Source: Malurus cyaneus samueli
Lineage: Eukaryota; Chordata; Aves; Passeriformes; Maluridae
DNA length: 64,000 nucleotides
Reading direction: 5' to 3'
NCBI GenBank assembly: GCA_009741485.1
Contig: CM019216.1
Coordinates: 51,103,792 to 51,167,791, forward strand
Shown: positions 1-12,911 of the stretch, piece by piece
How the letters are laid out: the number at the start of each line of letters is the position of its first letter
Position numbering within the stretch: position 1 is the first letter of the stretch
Notes under the pieces: generated by a model
Database searches by the model: none
What the model was told of the DNA's origin: nothing
Seen by the model: the letters and a program-made list of their open reading frames with translations, nothing else
Position numbers and translations under genes: made by a program

Positions 1-1037
1 ATTTGACCAACATAAAATGATCATTTAGTCTGAGCATCAGTTGCAGTTGAAAGATAATTTAATATCTCACTTGTAAACTGAGGGGAGTACCAAAGCTGAA
101 CATAATATTTCTGTGTGACTACTGGGAGCTCTAAAACATGAGTATATTATCTGTCTTCCTTCACACACTCCCAAACCTCCACACAAAGTTTGCATGACGC
201 CACCCTAAACTTTTTTCCCTCCACTGCCTGCTGATTTGAGCAGCTGCTGGTTTGGAAGCTGTAACTTTGGCAAGGCTCTACAGCACTCTGCAAATGAGCT
301 CTTCTTGTGAATGTTCAGAAAAGCAATGGAAGTGTCTTTGTTATGAAAGTGAGGGGAGGGAAGGAGGAGGAGGAGGAGAGCTGATAGAAAAGGAAGTTTC
401 TCTGCACCAGTTTTCTGACAACAAATTCCCATTGGTAACCTGTTTCTGAACAACTGGCAACAGTGAGACACTTTGCAGACAGTGGGGAAATCAAGTCTCA
501 GCTCTCCATGGGATCAGAAGAGCTGCTTTCCAAGTCACCGTAGTCTTGCACATTTGCAAGTGGGAAAAACATGAGCTCTAGCTGTGTAAAGGGAAAGGGG
601 AGGGAAAAGGAATCAGAGAAGGGGAAGGAGGAAGGTAAGTGGCCTCATCCCACCTTTCAGTTGAAGGGGTAACTAAGTGTTAAGTTTGCCTTTTCTTTTC
701 CCAGGGCTTAGCTGGGAAATACTTGCCCAGAAAAACCACTGGTTTGGGAAAGAGGGGCAGGGCAACCTAAAGCATGATCCCTGCTACCTCTAAGGTTCAG
801 GTGGAGGGGTCCTCCCCTGAGTTGCTTCTTCACCATCATGCATGATGGACTATTATTGTCCATTAAAAAATCCATATTATTGTGTTGAAAGGATAGCAGG
901 CATCCATGTTGTCCACTCATTACTCACTAGGCAGCAGCCAGGGCCATCACACTGTCCCCACACCTGACACCAGGCAGGGACTGCAGAGTGGTGTAAAGCA
1001 CAGCCTGCCCTTGCTCACAGCTCACACTTGCCTGCTT

Positions 1038-1088
1038 GTTCATCCTGTTCACTGCACTCCTGGTAGCACCACAGTTCATCCTGTTCAC
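1038..1088. repeat. Direct repeat, two 15-bp copies
   Basis: The 15-mer GTTCATCCTGTTCAC occurs at 1038-1052 and again, identical, at 1074-1088 (period 36). It looks like a small local duplication with no known family. Confidence 0.6.
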
Positions 1089-1222
1089 AGGAAAAACAGC
1101 CCAATGCAGAGCCAAGAAAATTACACGAGTGCAATTTTTCCTCATTTATAGCTGTGCTGCTGCTTTACCACTTTGCAAACAAGGAGATTATAGAGGCTTA
1201 AAAGTACTTTGGCACAGCACAT

Positions 1223-1255
1223 GGAAGGACAAGGACAGGGGAAGGACAAGGACAG
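1223..1255. repeat. Tandem duplication, 17-bp period
   Basis: GGAAGGACAAGGACAG appears at 1223-1238 and again at 1240-1255, separated by a single G. It is a minor tandem duplication in purine-rich sequence. Confidence 0.6.
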
Positions 1256-2154
1256 CAATGTCACTGCAAGGTAGAAGAGCTTGACAGGGGTCATCATATA
1301 TCAAGCTCTACATGAGCTGTGGAGTTGCACCCCTCACACACCAGCCTGGCTGAATGGAACAAGCTCTGCCATAAACAAGCTCTCAGCTCTGTTCTGGACA
1401 AACCCTCTCTGGCAGTTTCAAATGGATGGGCTTGACTAAATTACTGCAGGGCTGAATTTAATTGTTTGGATGTAACAGTCTTCCCATTACACACTGTCAT
1501 TAATTTTTTTGTCTTCTCTCTGTCACTTGGCTGCAGGATGAAAAGCTCAAGAATGGAGGAGCCTTCATACATCTCCTTGTGCTGAGTGAGGGTCCTTGTC
1601 ATGGCCTGAGGCTGGAGAGGGTGGGGGGTGTCCTGGGGGTGATAAACAGGATTCCAGACAGTGATTTCAGCTGGAAATGTCATTCCCTCAGATGAATAAG
1701 GGGTGTGTAGAACCACTCATATAAAAAAACCAGCTCTATAGCAGAAATATGATCCTGTCCTTTGAATGCTTGTATCTCTATCTGAAAGTTATTTTTCCAC
1801 CCTTCTTCCTCAGGGAAAAACAAAACCCTCCTCCATCTTTATGGTCATTCTAGATTTTGACCTACTTGAATTGTGGTAGATTCGGTGTGGGACACTTAAA
1901 CCATGATTTCAGGTACTACAGACCAAACTACTGAACATTTTCTGTAACAGGCAGAAACCAGGGCAGCAGCTGACAATGACAGTGGTGACAGCACAGGAGC
2001 ACAAGTCTGAGAACCTCTGCAGAGGCCAAAGAGGACAGTACCAGGCTCAAGGGGAAGGATGCACTCAATAGGTATTTCATTGTTTTTCCTGTTATTTCCC
2101 TACGGCCATCACACGGTTGTAATTACTGCTATGTACGTGTGCTTTACTCCATGG

Positions 2155-2200
2155 CCCAACCAGGAGGTAGGGAAGGGCCCAGCCAGGAGGTAGGGAAGCA
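2155..2200. repeat. Tandem duplication, two 23-bp units
   Basis: Two adjacent 23-bp units (2155-2177 and 2178-2200) differ at only a few positions; both contain CCAGGAGGTAGGGAAG. Likely a recent replication-slippage duplication with no visible function. Confidence 0.7.
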
Positions 2201-5200
2201 TCATTTGCCAAGTTTTAATAGTGAATACCAGAGCTTTGTCTAAGATCATTTGGGAAGGTTGTGTCAGAGAAGGAGAACCTGCAGTTCCTTCCCACACCTC
2301 AGCCATGAGCTTTGGTTGTCAGCATTTTATACTTTAATTTCTCAAATACTCCCACTCTGTAATGTAATGTTTTATCCTAATGCTTTTTTAATGCTGTCCT
2401 ACTTTTCTGTCTTTAAGTTTGTCTAATTTCAGGGAAAGATAGGCAACTGATGCCAAGGAAACCTATAAATCACTTTACATAATTCGTAACACTACTGAAA
2501 AATCTGTTTGGGATTTATGTCACTGCAAATGAAATGTGCCATTTGCAAACTGCCTTTTATAATTTATTAAGCAAGATGAAATGTTTGCTAAAACAAGCTT
2601 TGTTAGCTTGTCGTCTACTGGAGTAGAAGAAATAGTTTGCTGACAGATCATAGAAATTGGATTTTTATGGTCCCCCAACCACTTCAAAGTGTTTTCTTTA
2701 CTCTTAGAGGGTTGACACAGGGTGCTACTTCAGAAGCATTGTATGTGCTCTAGGGGACCATCTCTGTTTTTAATTCATGCAAAAATCCATTCTGCATTTT
2801 CTTTAAGTTAGCTGAATACTGTAATCTGAAAAAAAATAGGTATATAGAAGCACAGGTTAAATGTTGAAGGCTGATGTAACCAACAATGTGGCTGGTTGGA
2901 AAGCTTTAAATCAATTATTTATTCCTCATAATCTGCTTTGGGCACTCACTCAGCTGCAGGTAGCTGCTGAGCAACCCCAGCAGGCAGACCTGGTGGCTGG
3001 GCTGTGAGTGCTACTCTGAGAAGGGCAAATCTCAGATCCAGAGCCCAGTGATGACAAGGTTTGAATGGGCTTCACCAAAGTTTGACAGAGGACCCAAAGG
3101 AACAGACCTCTGATCGATCTCTTCACTTCTAAACTCTCTTGCATGAGCCCAAACATTGGGGAGCTGCCTAAAGCAAGAATTGTCCTAAGGGATGTACTGA
3201 CATTTTGGGATACAACCCTGGAAAAGCTTCCTGTGCAGAACAACTTGAACACCCTGCAGAGTTCCCAATGTAAAAAAGGCCCAGACCAGCAATGTTCACA
3301 TAAAATCTGTTCCACAGCTTGCAATGCTGCAGCTCTGCTTACACACTGGCTGGAAATGTGCTCAAGCCAACATCTTCTTGAGGGTTAATTCCACACACTG
3401 AGAGAAAAAGAGAATGCAATTATAGCACTCTGTTATTTTCATTTTGGTGAGAGTGCTCATTTTGAAGAGAAGAAAGAGGTGGCCCAAACTGCCTCTGAGA
3501 GAGTTGAGAGCACCATCAACACGCTCAGTAAAACTCTTTGCAGGCTGGGAGGCTGGACCACTGCCACAGCTCATGTGATAGTACATCTCTCAGAAAGATA
3601 TGTAAAATAAAATTAAATAGTGACATTCCTCTGTAGGTGGAAAATATCCTAATGCTACTCATATATTATGGTAACTGAGAGAGGAAAAAACCCTACCAAA
3701 TTAATAATTTCTATTAAATTTGCATGGCAAATATGGGCCATTGACTTTTTTCCAGAATTCTCAAGGGATTTTTATATTTTCTCTGCAAATAATGATGAGA
3801 AATTATAGTCAATGTGTCTATTATTTGCCTGGTTGTTATAATTTCTCTCACTCTCTTTTAAAGACAGAAAGTTCCATGTCTTCACCAAATGGTTACTACT
3901 ATTTGCAATACTCATGCTCAGCTCTTGGCTGCTTCCCATGCTCTCAGGGGTGAGCAGCTCGGAGCTGGGGGAGGCTGAATCCAGTGGAAGTTGTGGTTGG
4001 TGGCCACTGAGGTTCTGCAGAGGGAAGCTGTGATGACAGCAGTGAGAGTGGGAGCATGGAAAAGAGAAAGAAATGGGATAATGCCAGCATGGAGGCTGCG
4101 GAAAACCAAGAAACTGCATTGCAGCGGCTCCTGCATGAGAGGGCAGAGCTGGGGCAGAGCTTCTCACAAACACCAAAGCACAGGAATTTTTCTCTGATAT
4201 GTAGCAATGCTGAGGGGAATCATCAAAGTACTCTGGCCTTGATTTCATGAGCCTTTTCCTACAGAAAATGCTGAGTGAAAAAAAAAGAAGAAAAACTTAA
4301 AAACCCAAGGAAATCTCAAAGGGAATCCAAAATAGTTGCCAGAGTGCAGAGGTGACAGAGCTATTGTCTCTCAAGGGTTATCTTCTTATTAAAGCAAATG
4401 CCTGTCCACTGTAAGATGAAGCTGTTGAGGGAAAAAAAAAATAGGAAAAGAGAGAAAAAAAAAAGTTGACCTAAATTTTGAATAGAAACATGAATCATAA
4501 TGTGTGAAAGCTTTTTTCCTTCAAAGATACTCAAAAGGTGCTGCCCAGCATTGTATGTCATGGAAACATGCATTTCTTAAAAACTGCTAAAGTGGCATTT
4601 CAATCATATGACAGACTGCAAAAAGACAGTCTAAGGAAACAGCAGAACAATATCTGCCGTGCAAAAAAAGCTCGAGGACAAGAAAGCAGTAACGGCTGCT
4701 GATGGGTTTGTACTTTTGTTTTTTTTCTGTCGATGGAAAGAAAAACAAATTCCTCCTTACAGCAACTTCACCTCTGTTGCAGGTGTCATAATGAGTGCCA
4801 AGCTGAAGCAGCGAGCCTGAGTAATTGGAGCTTCTCTTTCCAAGGGATGGGCAAACAGCATCTCCAGTTTTTGTCAGACCAATTTAAAAACACTTTTGCT
4901 CAGAGCGTGTGAGGCTGCAAATGATGAAGTTGCCACTGGCTATGACCTTTCTTCAAGGCTGTTCATTCCTCCTGCACAAAAAAACCCCCAGAGTTTTGTG
5001 GAAAATACAGAAAACTCTTAGCCACATTTTTTTTACAGCAGGAGGAGAAGGAGTCTTCATACTTATTTCTTTCAGGATTGACTTTTTTGTTTTAACTTTC
5101 AGCATTGTCTTTGCTTTGAACTTACCACAGGGGTTGATTGGGGAAAACAAAAGCTAATTTTGCCAAGTGTTCGGGACAATTGGACCCCTTGGGAGTGTCT

Positions 5201-8200
5201 CATCTCACTCCTCTCTTTTGGCTTATTTCTCCAAACCTCAAACCTTGCAGACCTCAAAACCAGCTATTAAAATATGTAAAACTGAATCTAAATATTAGAA
5301 GAAGCCTTTTTATTAAGAAAAAAGGGGAAGTTATGGTGGCTGTTCTCTCCCATCTGCAGTGTGGGAGTTTTACTCATCCTAATGAATAAAGAGAACTTAA
5401 AATTCTCCACTTGAAGAGTGGAGATAGGCAGCTGTATGCCATAACATAATAAAATAATCTTATTTGAGGCTGCTTCTTCAGCGAGGTACAGCCCATACTG
5501 TGCTTCTGACACATTTAATTTGAGGCCCAAGGACTCCAGACAACATCTGGCTGCTGCTCAGGCGCCCTCAATCACTCCTTTGGTTCTGGAGGTAGAAGGC
5601 TCAGAAAGGCTTTGCAATGAACTGTCGAGATTCAGCTTGACCTGCAACATGAGCCCTCAGCATCCTCCTCCCTGCACCTACAGCTGGCCCTCTGAGGGAC
5701 AAACAGGGCATGGGCAACAGCCAGGGGTAGCAGGAGAGGTGAAATCCATACTGTCCTGTACTCAGGAAGGCCATGGTACTTCCAAGGCATCACAAGTTTC
5801 AATCTAAGATCAGAGGTAGGAAAGAGACTGTAAATACTCTGTTTTCAGCTGCTCCTAGAATTTCTGTGGAAAAATCTGATTCACCAGGCAAGCTCTCACA
5901 AGGAAAACAGGCACAAAGCCATCAAGGAAGAGGAGGTGCCATGGCTGAAGTGTGACCTGCACTTGCAAAGCGTGGGCACACGCAGGGCGAGGGACCCGCC
6001 TCCAGCGTGGGCTTGTTCCTTTGCAATTCCAGCAGCACCAGCCTGTGCTGTGCCATGGTTACACCAGCACTGCACCCACACCTTCCTTTCCAACCCCACA
6101 GGGCTTCCCCTGTCCCTTCTAAAGGGACTCAGTAGCCTAAACATTCCTGGTCCACACTCAGGATGCAGCCCTCCACCAGCACCTTCACAAGTTGCACCTC
6201 CTGCAGGATGGAGCCTGGGAGATGCTCAGGATGCTGATATTCCCCAGCCTCTCCCACCCCAGATCCCAGACAGGATTCACTCCCAAAGGGAAAATTTTTA
6301 TTTTCACAGGATAGTTCTGCAATTAGGGAGGAGTCACTGAGAGCACAGATGAATAGAATTGATGGGAAGGGAGAAGTAGAAAATCGTGCTGCTGCTGAAC
6401 TCTTTATCATGTAGTTTAACATGGCTTCCACTCACAGAGCAATGCTAATTCTGCAGTGCTAGAGAGGACACATCCTCTGTCTTTCCTCTTTCTATCCATA
6501 GTCAGAGCCCTGCTGCTGCTAAAGAGGCTCTGTCTGCTGAAGGCAGATGGAAATCTGCTCTGCTATCATGCATGGAGTCAATCTACACTCCTCTAATCAT
6601 TTGATCTAACCTTTTAAAGAAAGACAGCAAAAGAAAAGGGGAATTACTCCTGGAAGGGCCCTTAAAGGCTGGTTCAGCTGGGGCTTGACAATGTGAAAAT
6701 ACAACAAAAAAGATACTGATGGGATAAGCTACAGCCAGGACTCCTTTCTGCTAAATTACATTTTAGCAGAAACAGCATTAAGGAAGGAAAGAGCCTGGGA
6801 GGGTTTTCTTAGAGAATTCAACCTCACAGCCCTTCAGAGAACATTAACAGCTTTTCATTCCCATGTCCCTCTCATCCTCACCTCTTAAGGCCCTTCTTCA
6901 TTAGCCAAACAGCTCCATAAGTTCATTCAAAGATATCACACATAGCTCTTGCTTTTACAGCACTCACAGGAAGACTGGTATTTTAATAAGAAAACCCAAC
7001 AAATTTTTTCTTCCAAAAGTATGTGATTTTTCTCTTTTTGCACTGTGTCATTTATAGGTTGGAAGTTCTCCAGTGCAGGGACTGGCTCATTTGGGATCTT
7101 GTTTTGTGCTCTTGACTTTGGCATATTTACTAAATAATGGCATGCCTGAGTTATAGCTGCAGTGGGAATTGACACTGAACTTCTCAACTCCTCTCATCCA
7201 AATCATACAGATGATGCTATGCTGTCATTTCTCACAGAACATGCTAATTGTATTTTATACAACTTACAGTAGAACCTCACTAATTTTAAATATATCTGTT
7301 GTTGATGCCACGAGAGATATGGTCTTCAAATCAGTGAGGAACAGGCCACTTGTACCTCAGTACAAATGTTACACAGGACTGTCAGACTGCTTTCTGTCTG
7401 CTCATTTGTCACTGTTTGTAGCCACCAGTTGTCTGTTTATGATGCGAGACATAACTCACTGACACTTGTCTGTCCTCTCCTTGCTTGTTTTGCAGAATTT
7501 AACGTGCCCTAGAGATCACTAGATATTATACCCTATCAGCAGGACTATAAAAATACGAAGCATATGAAATTTGGTTTTGTACACATGATGGAGAAATTGC
7601 ACCTGAGAGACAGTAACTGTGAGAATGGCTCCTCTGGAAGTGCAGGCTATTTCATGTGGGCTGAGCTAAATCAATAATGGAGTTCCAGCTTAAATATGGA
7701 ACCCCAAACTTTCAATTTATTTTTAGAACAATATGATCAGAGCCTCACACAGCATATAAATTACATACCTAGGAACTATTCAATAATGTTGGGATTTTTT
7801 CCTGTGCCTGCATGGCCTCCCTCAGTCTCTCCTTCATGTAGCTCAGTATTTTGCTTCAAAAGGCATCTGGGTTGATTAAGAATTTCTCATGCAGCCCTGA
7901 TGAGGGGGCAATTAGGTGCAGAGACTTTTCAGCTTTTTAATTAAAAATTAAACTGTAAAGCAGCCTAGGCCTGGTCAGGGCTTGGGACAGAACTGTAGAT
8001 CCTCTGCCTTTCATGGCTGACAGGAACTGATTGCATTCCTCTCACCAGGACACAGGATTCACTCACATTTCAGGAGAAAAGTATTAGAAGGTGCCCATTT
8101 ACCTTTGAAACAACTCACTCCTATTGAATCTGACATCAGATGCACACCACCAACTCACAGAGTGGTCTCTGTGTGAAATACTAATGAGGTGAAGGACCAC

Positions 8201-8700
8201 ACCTGAACAGCAACACAGCCCATGAGAGCTTATACAGAACAGATATATGGGGGAGGGAAAGGAAAAAAAAAAAAAAGAAACCAAGAAAAGAAAGACCACC
8301 CCATCGAACAAAGACCTTCCTTTTATTTGGAATTATCATGAGAATGGATGGAGAAGCAGAATGGTATCTCTGATCATGGCTAACAGCAGGTGCACAAGTG
8401 AATAAGAGGGGTTGGATGGGAACCTCTCCATGTTGGGTTTCTGGATCCTCAACCAGAACGAGAAGCTAATCCCTACTGTGCTTGTCTTTGCAGAAAGAAC
8501 AAAGGCACAAAGAAAGCCAAAAATATTCACCATTCACCAACTCTAAAAAGAGTTGCAGAAGTATTACACTTATTTGGTTCACCTTCAGAAAAGGCTGCAT
8601 GATTTCAGGTACAGCCTGCCAAGCCACAGGTATCCATTTCTGTCCTAAAGCGCCTTCATTCTAAAAATCAAACTCAAATGCCTGGTTCTTACCTACTGCT

Positions 8701-8722
8701 TTTTTTTTTTTTTTTTTTTTTT
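8701..8722. repeat. Poly(dT) tract of 22
   Basis: An uninterrupted run of 22 T. It could be a microsatellite or the tail of a decayed retrocopy on the minus strand, but no gene-like sequence was recognised next to it. Confidence 0.8.
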
Positions 8723-10453
8723 GGTAATGCAAATACAAAAATCTATCATCAACCCTGGTAGCTGTTGCATGCAGGAAGTGATAGGCTTTTTTTAAAAAAA
8801 AAATCTGAGACAATTCTGAAAGACAAAAAATCTTTCTATTTGTTTGGAAGATTTTGCAAATCCCATAGTTCTCTGGAGTCCTCCAGCAAACTTTAGAGGA
8901 AGACAAAATGTATTTCAAACATCAAGGACAGCAGTGTAATGTGGCCTTTAGCTGTCAAATCTTGAGTAAAAATATTGGTAGATCCAAGGAAGATCTGAGT
9001 GTTCTGAATGTTGCATTATACCTAGAAACAGCTGATGACCAGATTAAATTTTTTGAAGAAATCTCCATCTGCTGGCTAAAAAGGGAATTCAAATTTTTCC
9101 TAACCTAATTTTTCTTTTTTATGTTCAGGAATCTATTGACTCAGCCAGTCACATTATAATTGTTCAAATCCTACTTAATCAACACTCTGTTAAGAGTCAG
9201 ATGAGATGGAGGAAGCCTGGTACTATTGTGTCTCGTACTGGCTACATGCAAATTGGAATACAAAACAAAAACCAGAAGTCGAATCCCAAACCTCAGACTT
9301 GAGTTACTCCTCACTACTCACAACCACTTTTGAATTCCAGCCGACTGACAAATTTTGACTCACATATTTTGAATTTTCAAACCCAGCCATATGACAGCCA
9401 TCCATAATCAATCACAAACATATGTCTGAAGTTACACTAGTATTTTGTCTTGCTGTGCTAGCACTTTAGAAAGTGAATTTGGTTAGCAGTATTTTAAAGG
9501 GCAAGATGTTTAACTCAAAGCCAGCGTCAATAAGAATTGATTTTTAGACCAGTACTGCTGCTGCAAATGCAAACATAGATTATTGCAAAAGAGATACTTT
9601 ATTCCAATTAGTGAGGATCAACACCTTCAGAAACTTGGTGAGTTTTGCAGAGAAAGAGTATGCATAGGGGGAGGAAGAGACCGTCTCTTTTTGCATTTTG
9701 CAATATGTAGAACATGTAAATCCCTGGTCCCACTAAAGCAATGGGCTCAGTTATAGCACCGTTAGTGGGATGCAAGCCTTCAAGCTCTGGGTCAAAAGTT
9801 CAGATCTAGCCCAGTATTGTTAAAAAAACTTCTGTTTCATCAATTTGCCAGTGCCAGTCCAGCTGAGGCAAATCCCCTCTCCACAGTGGCAGACCAGTGT
9901 TCCAGTCAGCTTCTTATCTTAACTGTACGTATGGCAAAGACACAGGGCAGAATGAGGGAGCTTTAAAGTATTCCAGCAGCTCCCATGATTTACTGCTGAA
10001 GTTATCAATACTCCCTCTGAAACCCCTGTGAGTGAAAACAGGTACTAATTTAGATATTGAAAGGGATAGTCCAGGTGCCACATAAAGCACCAAAATGTTT
10101 TCAAAATGAAATAAGACCAATTCAGAAAGACTCTTAGAACATGCATGCAGAATAGCCAGGGAACACAACTGTTTGTTTGTTTCTTCAAACTTTTCTATTC
10201 ACGAGTGTCAAAAGTGCTTAGGAAGAGAAGTCTCAATGCCAACAGAAGTCTGCAAAGCCACAACCAGAGTTTTGCTTCTTGGGTCTGCCCAGAAAGCCTA
10301 CGGGAAGGCCTGTCTGTATAGAACAGTTCACTGGATTTTTGGAGACCAACTATTTGTTTCCAAAATAGAGAGAAATTATCATTTGTTTTGCTAGGCCCAA
10401 TGGCACTAGGGTGACTTGACTCTGGAATGGAATACAAAAAATTTAAAAGCGAA

Positions 10454-11442
10454 CATAGAATCATAGAACCATCAAGGGGATGACCTTTAAGATCAAGTCC
10501 AACCTTTGACTAAGGTCCTCTATGGTCATCACTAAACCATAGCCCCAAATGCCACATCCATGCTCTTACTGAACATATCCAGTTATGGTGATTCCACTCA
10601 AGCAGTATATTTCATACATGACCAACCCTCTAGTGAAGGAATTTTTCCTAATATCAAGTCTAAACCTCTCCTGGCACAACTTGAGGCCATTTCCTTTTCT
10701 CCTGTCCCTTGTTACCTGGGAGAAGAGACTGACCCCCCTCACACTATAACCTCCTTTCAGGAGGCTACAAAGGGCAATGTCATCTCCTGATCCTACTTTT
10801 CTCCAAGCTACACAACCCCAGCTCCCTCAGCTGCTCTTCCTCAGACTTGTGCTGCAGACTGTTCCAGAGCCTGCTGCCCTTCTCTGGACATGCTCCAGCC
10901 CCTCAATGTCCTTCTTGTAGTGAGGGGCCCAGAACCAAACACAGGATTAGAGCACTCATCAGTGCTGAGTACTGCTGGCACAGTAGTATCCCAGTATCCC
11001 ACCAAGTCCTGCTGGCCACACTATTCCTGATCCAAGCCAGGATGTCACTGGCATCCTTGGCCACCTGAACACACTGATGGCTCATGTTCAGCCTCACTGT
11101 CAGCAGCACCCCCAGGTCCTTTTCTGCAGAGTGGTTTTCCAGCCACTCTGCTCCCTGTCTGTAGCACTGCATGGTGTTGTTGTGACCCAAGTGCAGGATG
11201 TGGCACTTGGCCTTACTGAACCTCATATAGCTGACTTCAGACCACAGATCCAGCCTGCCCAGATCCCCCTGCAGAGCCCTCCTGCCCTCCAGAAGGTCAA
11301 CACCTAACTTGGTGTCCTCTGTGACCTGACTGAGGGTGGCCTTGATCCCTCTGTCCAGATTACTGATTAAGACACAAAGCAGGGCTGGCCCCAATACTGC
11401 CCTTGGGAACACGACTTGTGATTGACTGTCAGGATACAGCAT
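10454..11442 (-). mobile_element. CR1 LINE, 5'-truncated, reverse transcriptase C-terminal part
   Basis: The plus strand opens with the reverse complement of the CR1 3' end (CATAGAATCATAGAACC, then a GACCTTTAAGATCAAGTCC-like block), so the element's sense strand is minus. Minus-strand translation of 10903-11442 gives a 179-codon open piece resembling the CR1 ORF2 reverse transcriptase C-terminus (motifs such as LGPALLCVLISNLDRGI, KCHILHLGHN and EWLENHSAEKDLGVLL). The usual catalytic residues lie upstream or are changed, and the copy is about 1 kb where intact CR1 is about 4.5 kb. It is a dead insertion between the 3' end of MED23 and the left flank. Confidence 0.9.
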
Positions 11443-12136
11443 AAATAGACAAATGTGATTTTCTGTCAGATTACGAATTCAATAAAGAGCACTCACAGTT
11501 CTTTACTCAAATTACACTCGGCAGAATTTAGGACCCAAGTACAAGAACAGCAAAAAAGCAGATACAAAAACTTTCACCCATTGAGTCAGTAACTTCTTTC
11601 CGTAACTGTTACATTTTTAGAGATATAAATCAGATCAGACTTGAGCTTACTAATCTGGACTCTATTTGTAACATGTTAAAACTGTCATGAATGTAAAGCT
11701 GATAGAGAACTTGGGACATGAAGTGTCCTTGCTACGGTCAATTCTTACTTTTAATGAAATGGGTATGGAAAATAAATGAAATAAACAATATTAATAGGGA
11801 CTTTTAAATTGGATGTTTAATTAAAAATTTGTCAAAAAAGTTGAGTATTTACAAAACACTGAGCCTTTCAATTCTGTTATCAAAACTTGCTGAACCCAGT
11901 ACACATAAACTCTAAAGCAGAATATTATACAAATCCAAAATATAGTAAAATCACCAAAACTCATGTGATTGACTAAATAAAAACTACACCATCTCCTAAG
12001 TAGGTAAGATCAAATATGAACCAGCACAGCTTGAAGTGAATATGCAGACTTCCAACAGATTCACTGGAGACAGCCTCCAGGGTGTAATCCAACAGTCTAG
12101 TAGTAACTGACACTACATCAAACTCATTGAGGTGTG
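11443..12136. other. AT-rich spacer between CR1 and MED23 3' end
   Basis: No gene is visible. Several AATAAA hexamers occur on the plus strand (near 11480, 11770 and 11780), the wrong orientation for MED23. Another minus-strand ATTAAA lies at about 11816-11821 and is a second candidate MED23 polyadenylation site. Confidence 0.5.
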
Positions 12137-12142
12137 TTTAAT
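12137..12142 (-). terminator. Candidate MED23 poly(A) signal ATTAAA
   Basis: TTTAAT on the plus strand reads ATTAAA in the MED23 direction, about 600 nt past the stop codon, followed within 30 nt by a GT-rich stretch. No minus-strand AATAAA was found between it and the stop. The choice is inference; no transcript end is visible. Confidence 0.3.
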
Positions 12143-12737
12143 GAAATCTGCACACACAAAATTTACAAATATTTTCAAAGGTTCATTCTTAGTCTTTGGA
12201 AAAATGTCATAATTATCTCAATAAAATTGATGCAATCTCTCTGTCCAGGAGTGTTTCTGTATAAGCGCTTAAACTGTTTGCCCAAAAGACAAAAGGAATT
12301 TAAATTCTTCTGTTGAATGAAAAAATAGAATATTTTTGTAAGGCAGAACCCAATTTTTAAAAGGCCATTCTACACACACTGAAGAGTCCTTTCATATCAC
12401 AGGCAGAAAAGAGGAAAAATCCAGATGACTCAACCCAGGATAGGGAGCAGAATATGGTAAACTCTTCAGAAATCCATGTATTTGCTTGCAGAGGACCTTT
12501 ACTCAGTGCTTTCAGAGAAAAGGCAACATACCCCTCATCCAGTGTCCAGCATAAACAGCTAAGAAAACTGGCATGCACAGGGCTAGGCAGCTTCATGATG
12601 CAAAAGAAATCAAAGCAGAAATCTGTACATAGTTCTTCTTCCTTTCATAAAGCATCCCAGATTTCAGAGCAGAAATGCTTCACCTTGGTCAGTAACAAGA
12701 GGAAGCCTTCAGCCCAAGGCCAGCCCAACACTCCATT
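12138..12737 (-). other. MED23: Probable MED23 3' UTR
   Basis: This stretch follows the MED23 stop codon in the last exon with no splice junction visible. Its lower end is set only by the candidate ATTAAA at 12137. The 191-codon plus-strand frame across it (12454-13029) is antisense to the last exon and has no homolog I recognise. Confidence 0.45.
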
Positions 12738-12911
12738 TCACTGGGTTACCGGCAAAGCCACGTTGACAGGCACTTGGCTGGGCTGTTGTGCTGGGGAGCC
12801 ATTGCTGAGAGGCTGCTGTGAAACAGCAGCTGGCTCCATTTTGCTGATGTGTGTTATGAAGCGCAGCCGAAGCTTCAAAGCTGGTCTTAAATTACAAATT
12901 ATCTTCTCTAC
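12738..12911 (-). CDS. MED23: MED23 exon 29 (C-terminus and stop)
   Basis: Encodes residues 1321-1377, from VEKIICNLRPALKLRLRF to ...VALPVTQ, then TGA at 12740-12738. The acceptor is TTTTAAAACAG. The conserved helix is followed by a variable Ser/Gln/Pro-rich tail, as in other vertebrates, ending in the conserved LPVTQ. Confidence 0.95.
   Translation of the reverse strand, partial: VEKIICNLRPALKLRLRFITHISKMEPAAVSQQPLSNGSPAQQPSQVPVNVALPVTQ

Larger units (their letters stand above)
1..10450. other. Non-genic flank, no supported gene
   Basis: I see no gene in this 10 kb. Open frames are short (the longest, 158 codons on the minus strand at 3772-4248, lacks recognisable motifs) and none joins to a neighbour through good splice sites. 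The stretch holds purine-rich blocks (about 345-380 and 590-640), a 22-base T run at 8701 and a few short direct duplications. By vertebrate synteny ARG1 and AKAP7 would be expected on this side of MED23; no exon of either was recognised. Short exons could have been missed by eye. Confidence 0.6.

Noticed and set aside
3772..4248. 158-codon minus-strand open frame
   Set aside because: No domain, signal peptide or neighbouring exon; composition resembles random sequence and it overlaps other equally plausible frames.
10903..11442. 179-codon open frame as a cellular gene
   Set aside because: It is the C-terminal part of a truncated CR1 reverse transcriptase.
11475..11790. AATAAA hexamers as MED23 poly(A) signals
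   Set aside because: They are on the plus strand, opposite to MED23 transcription.
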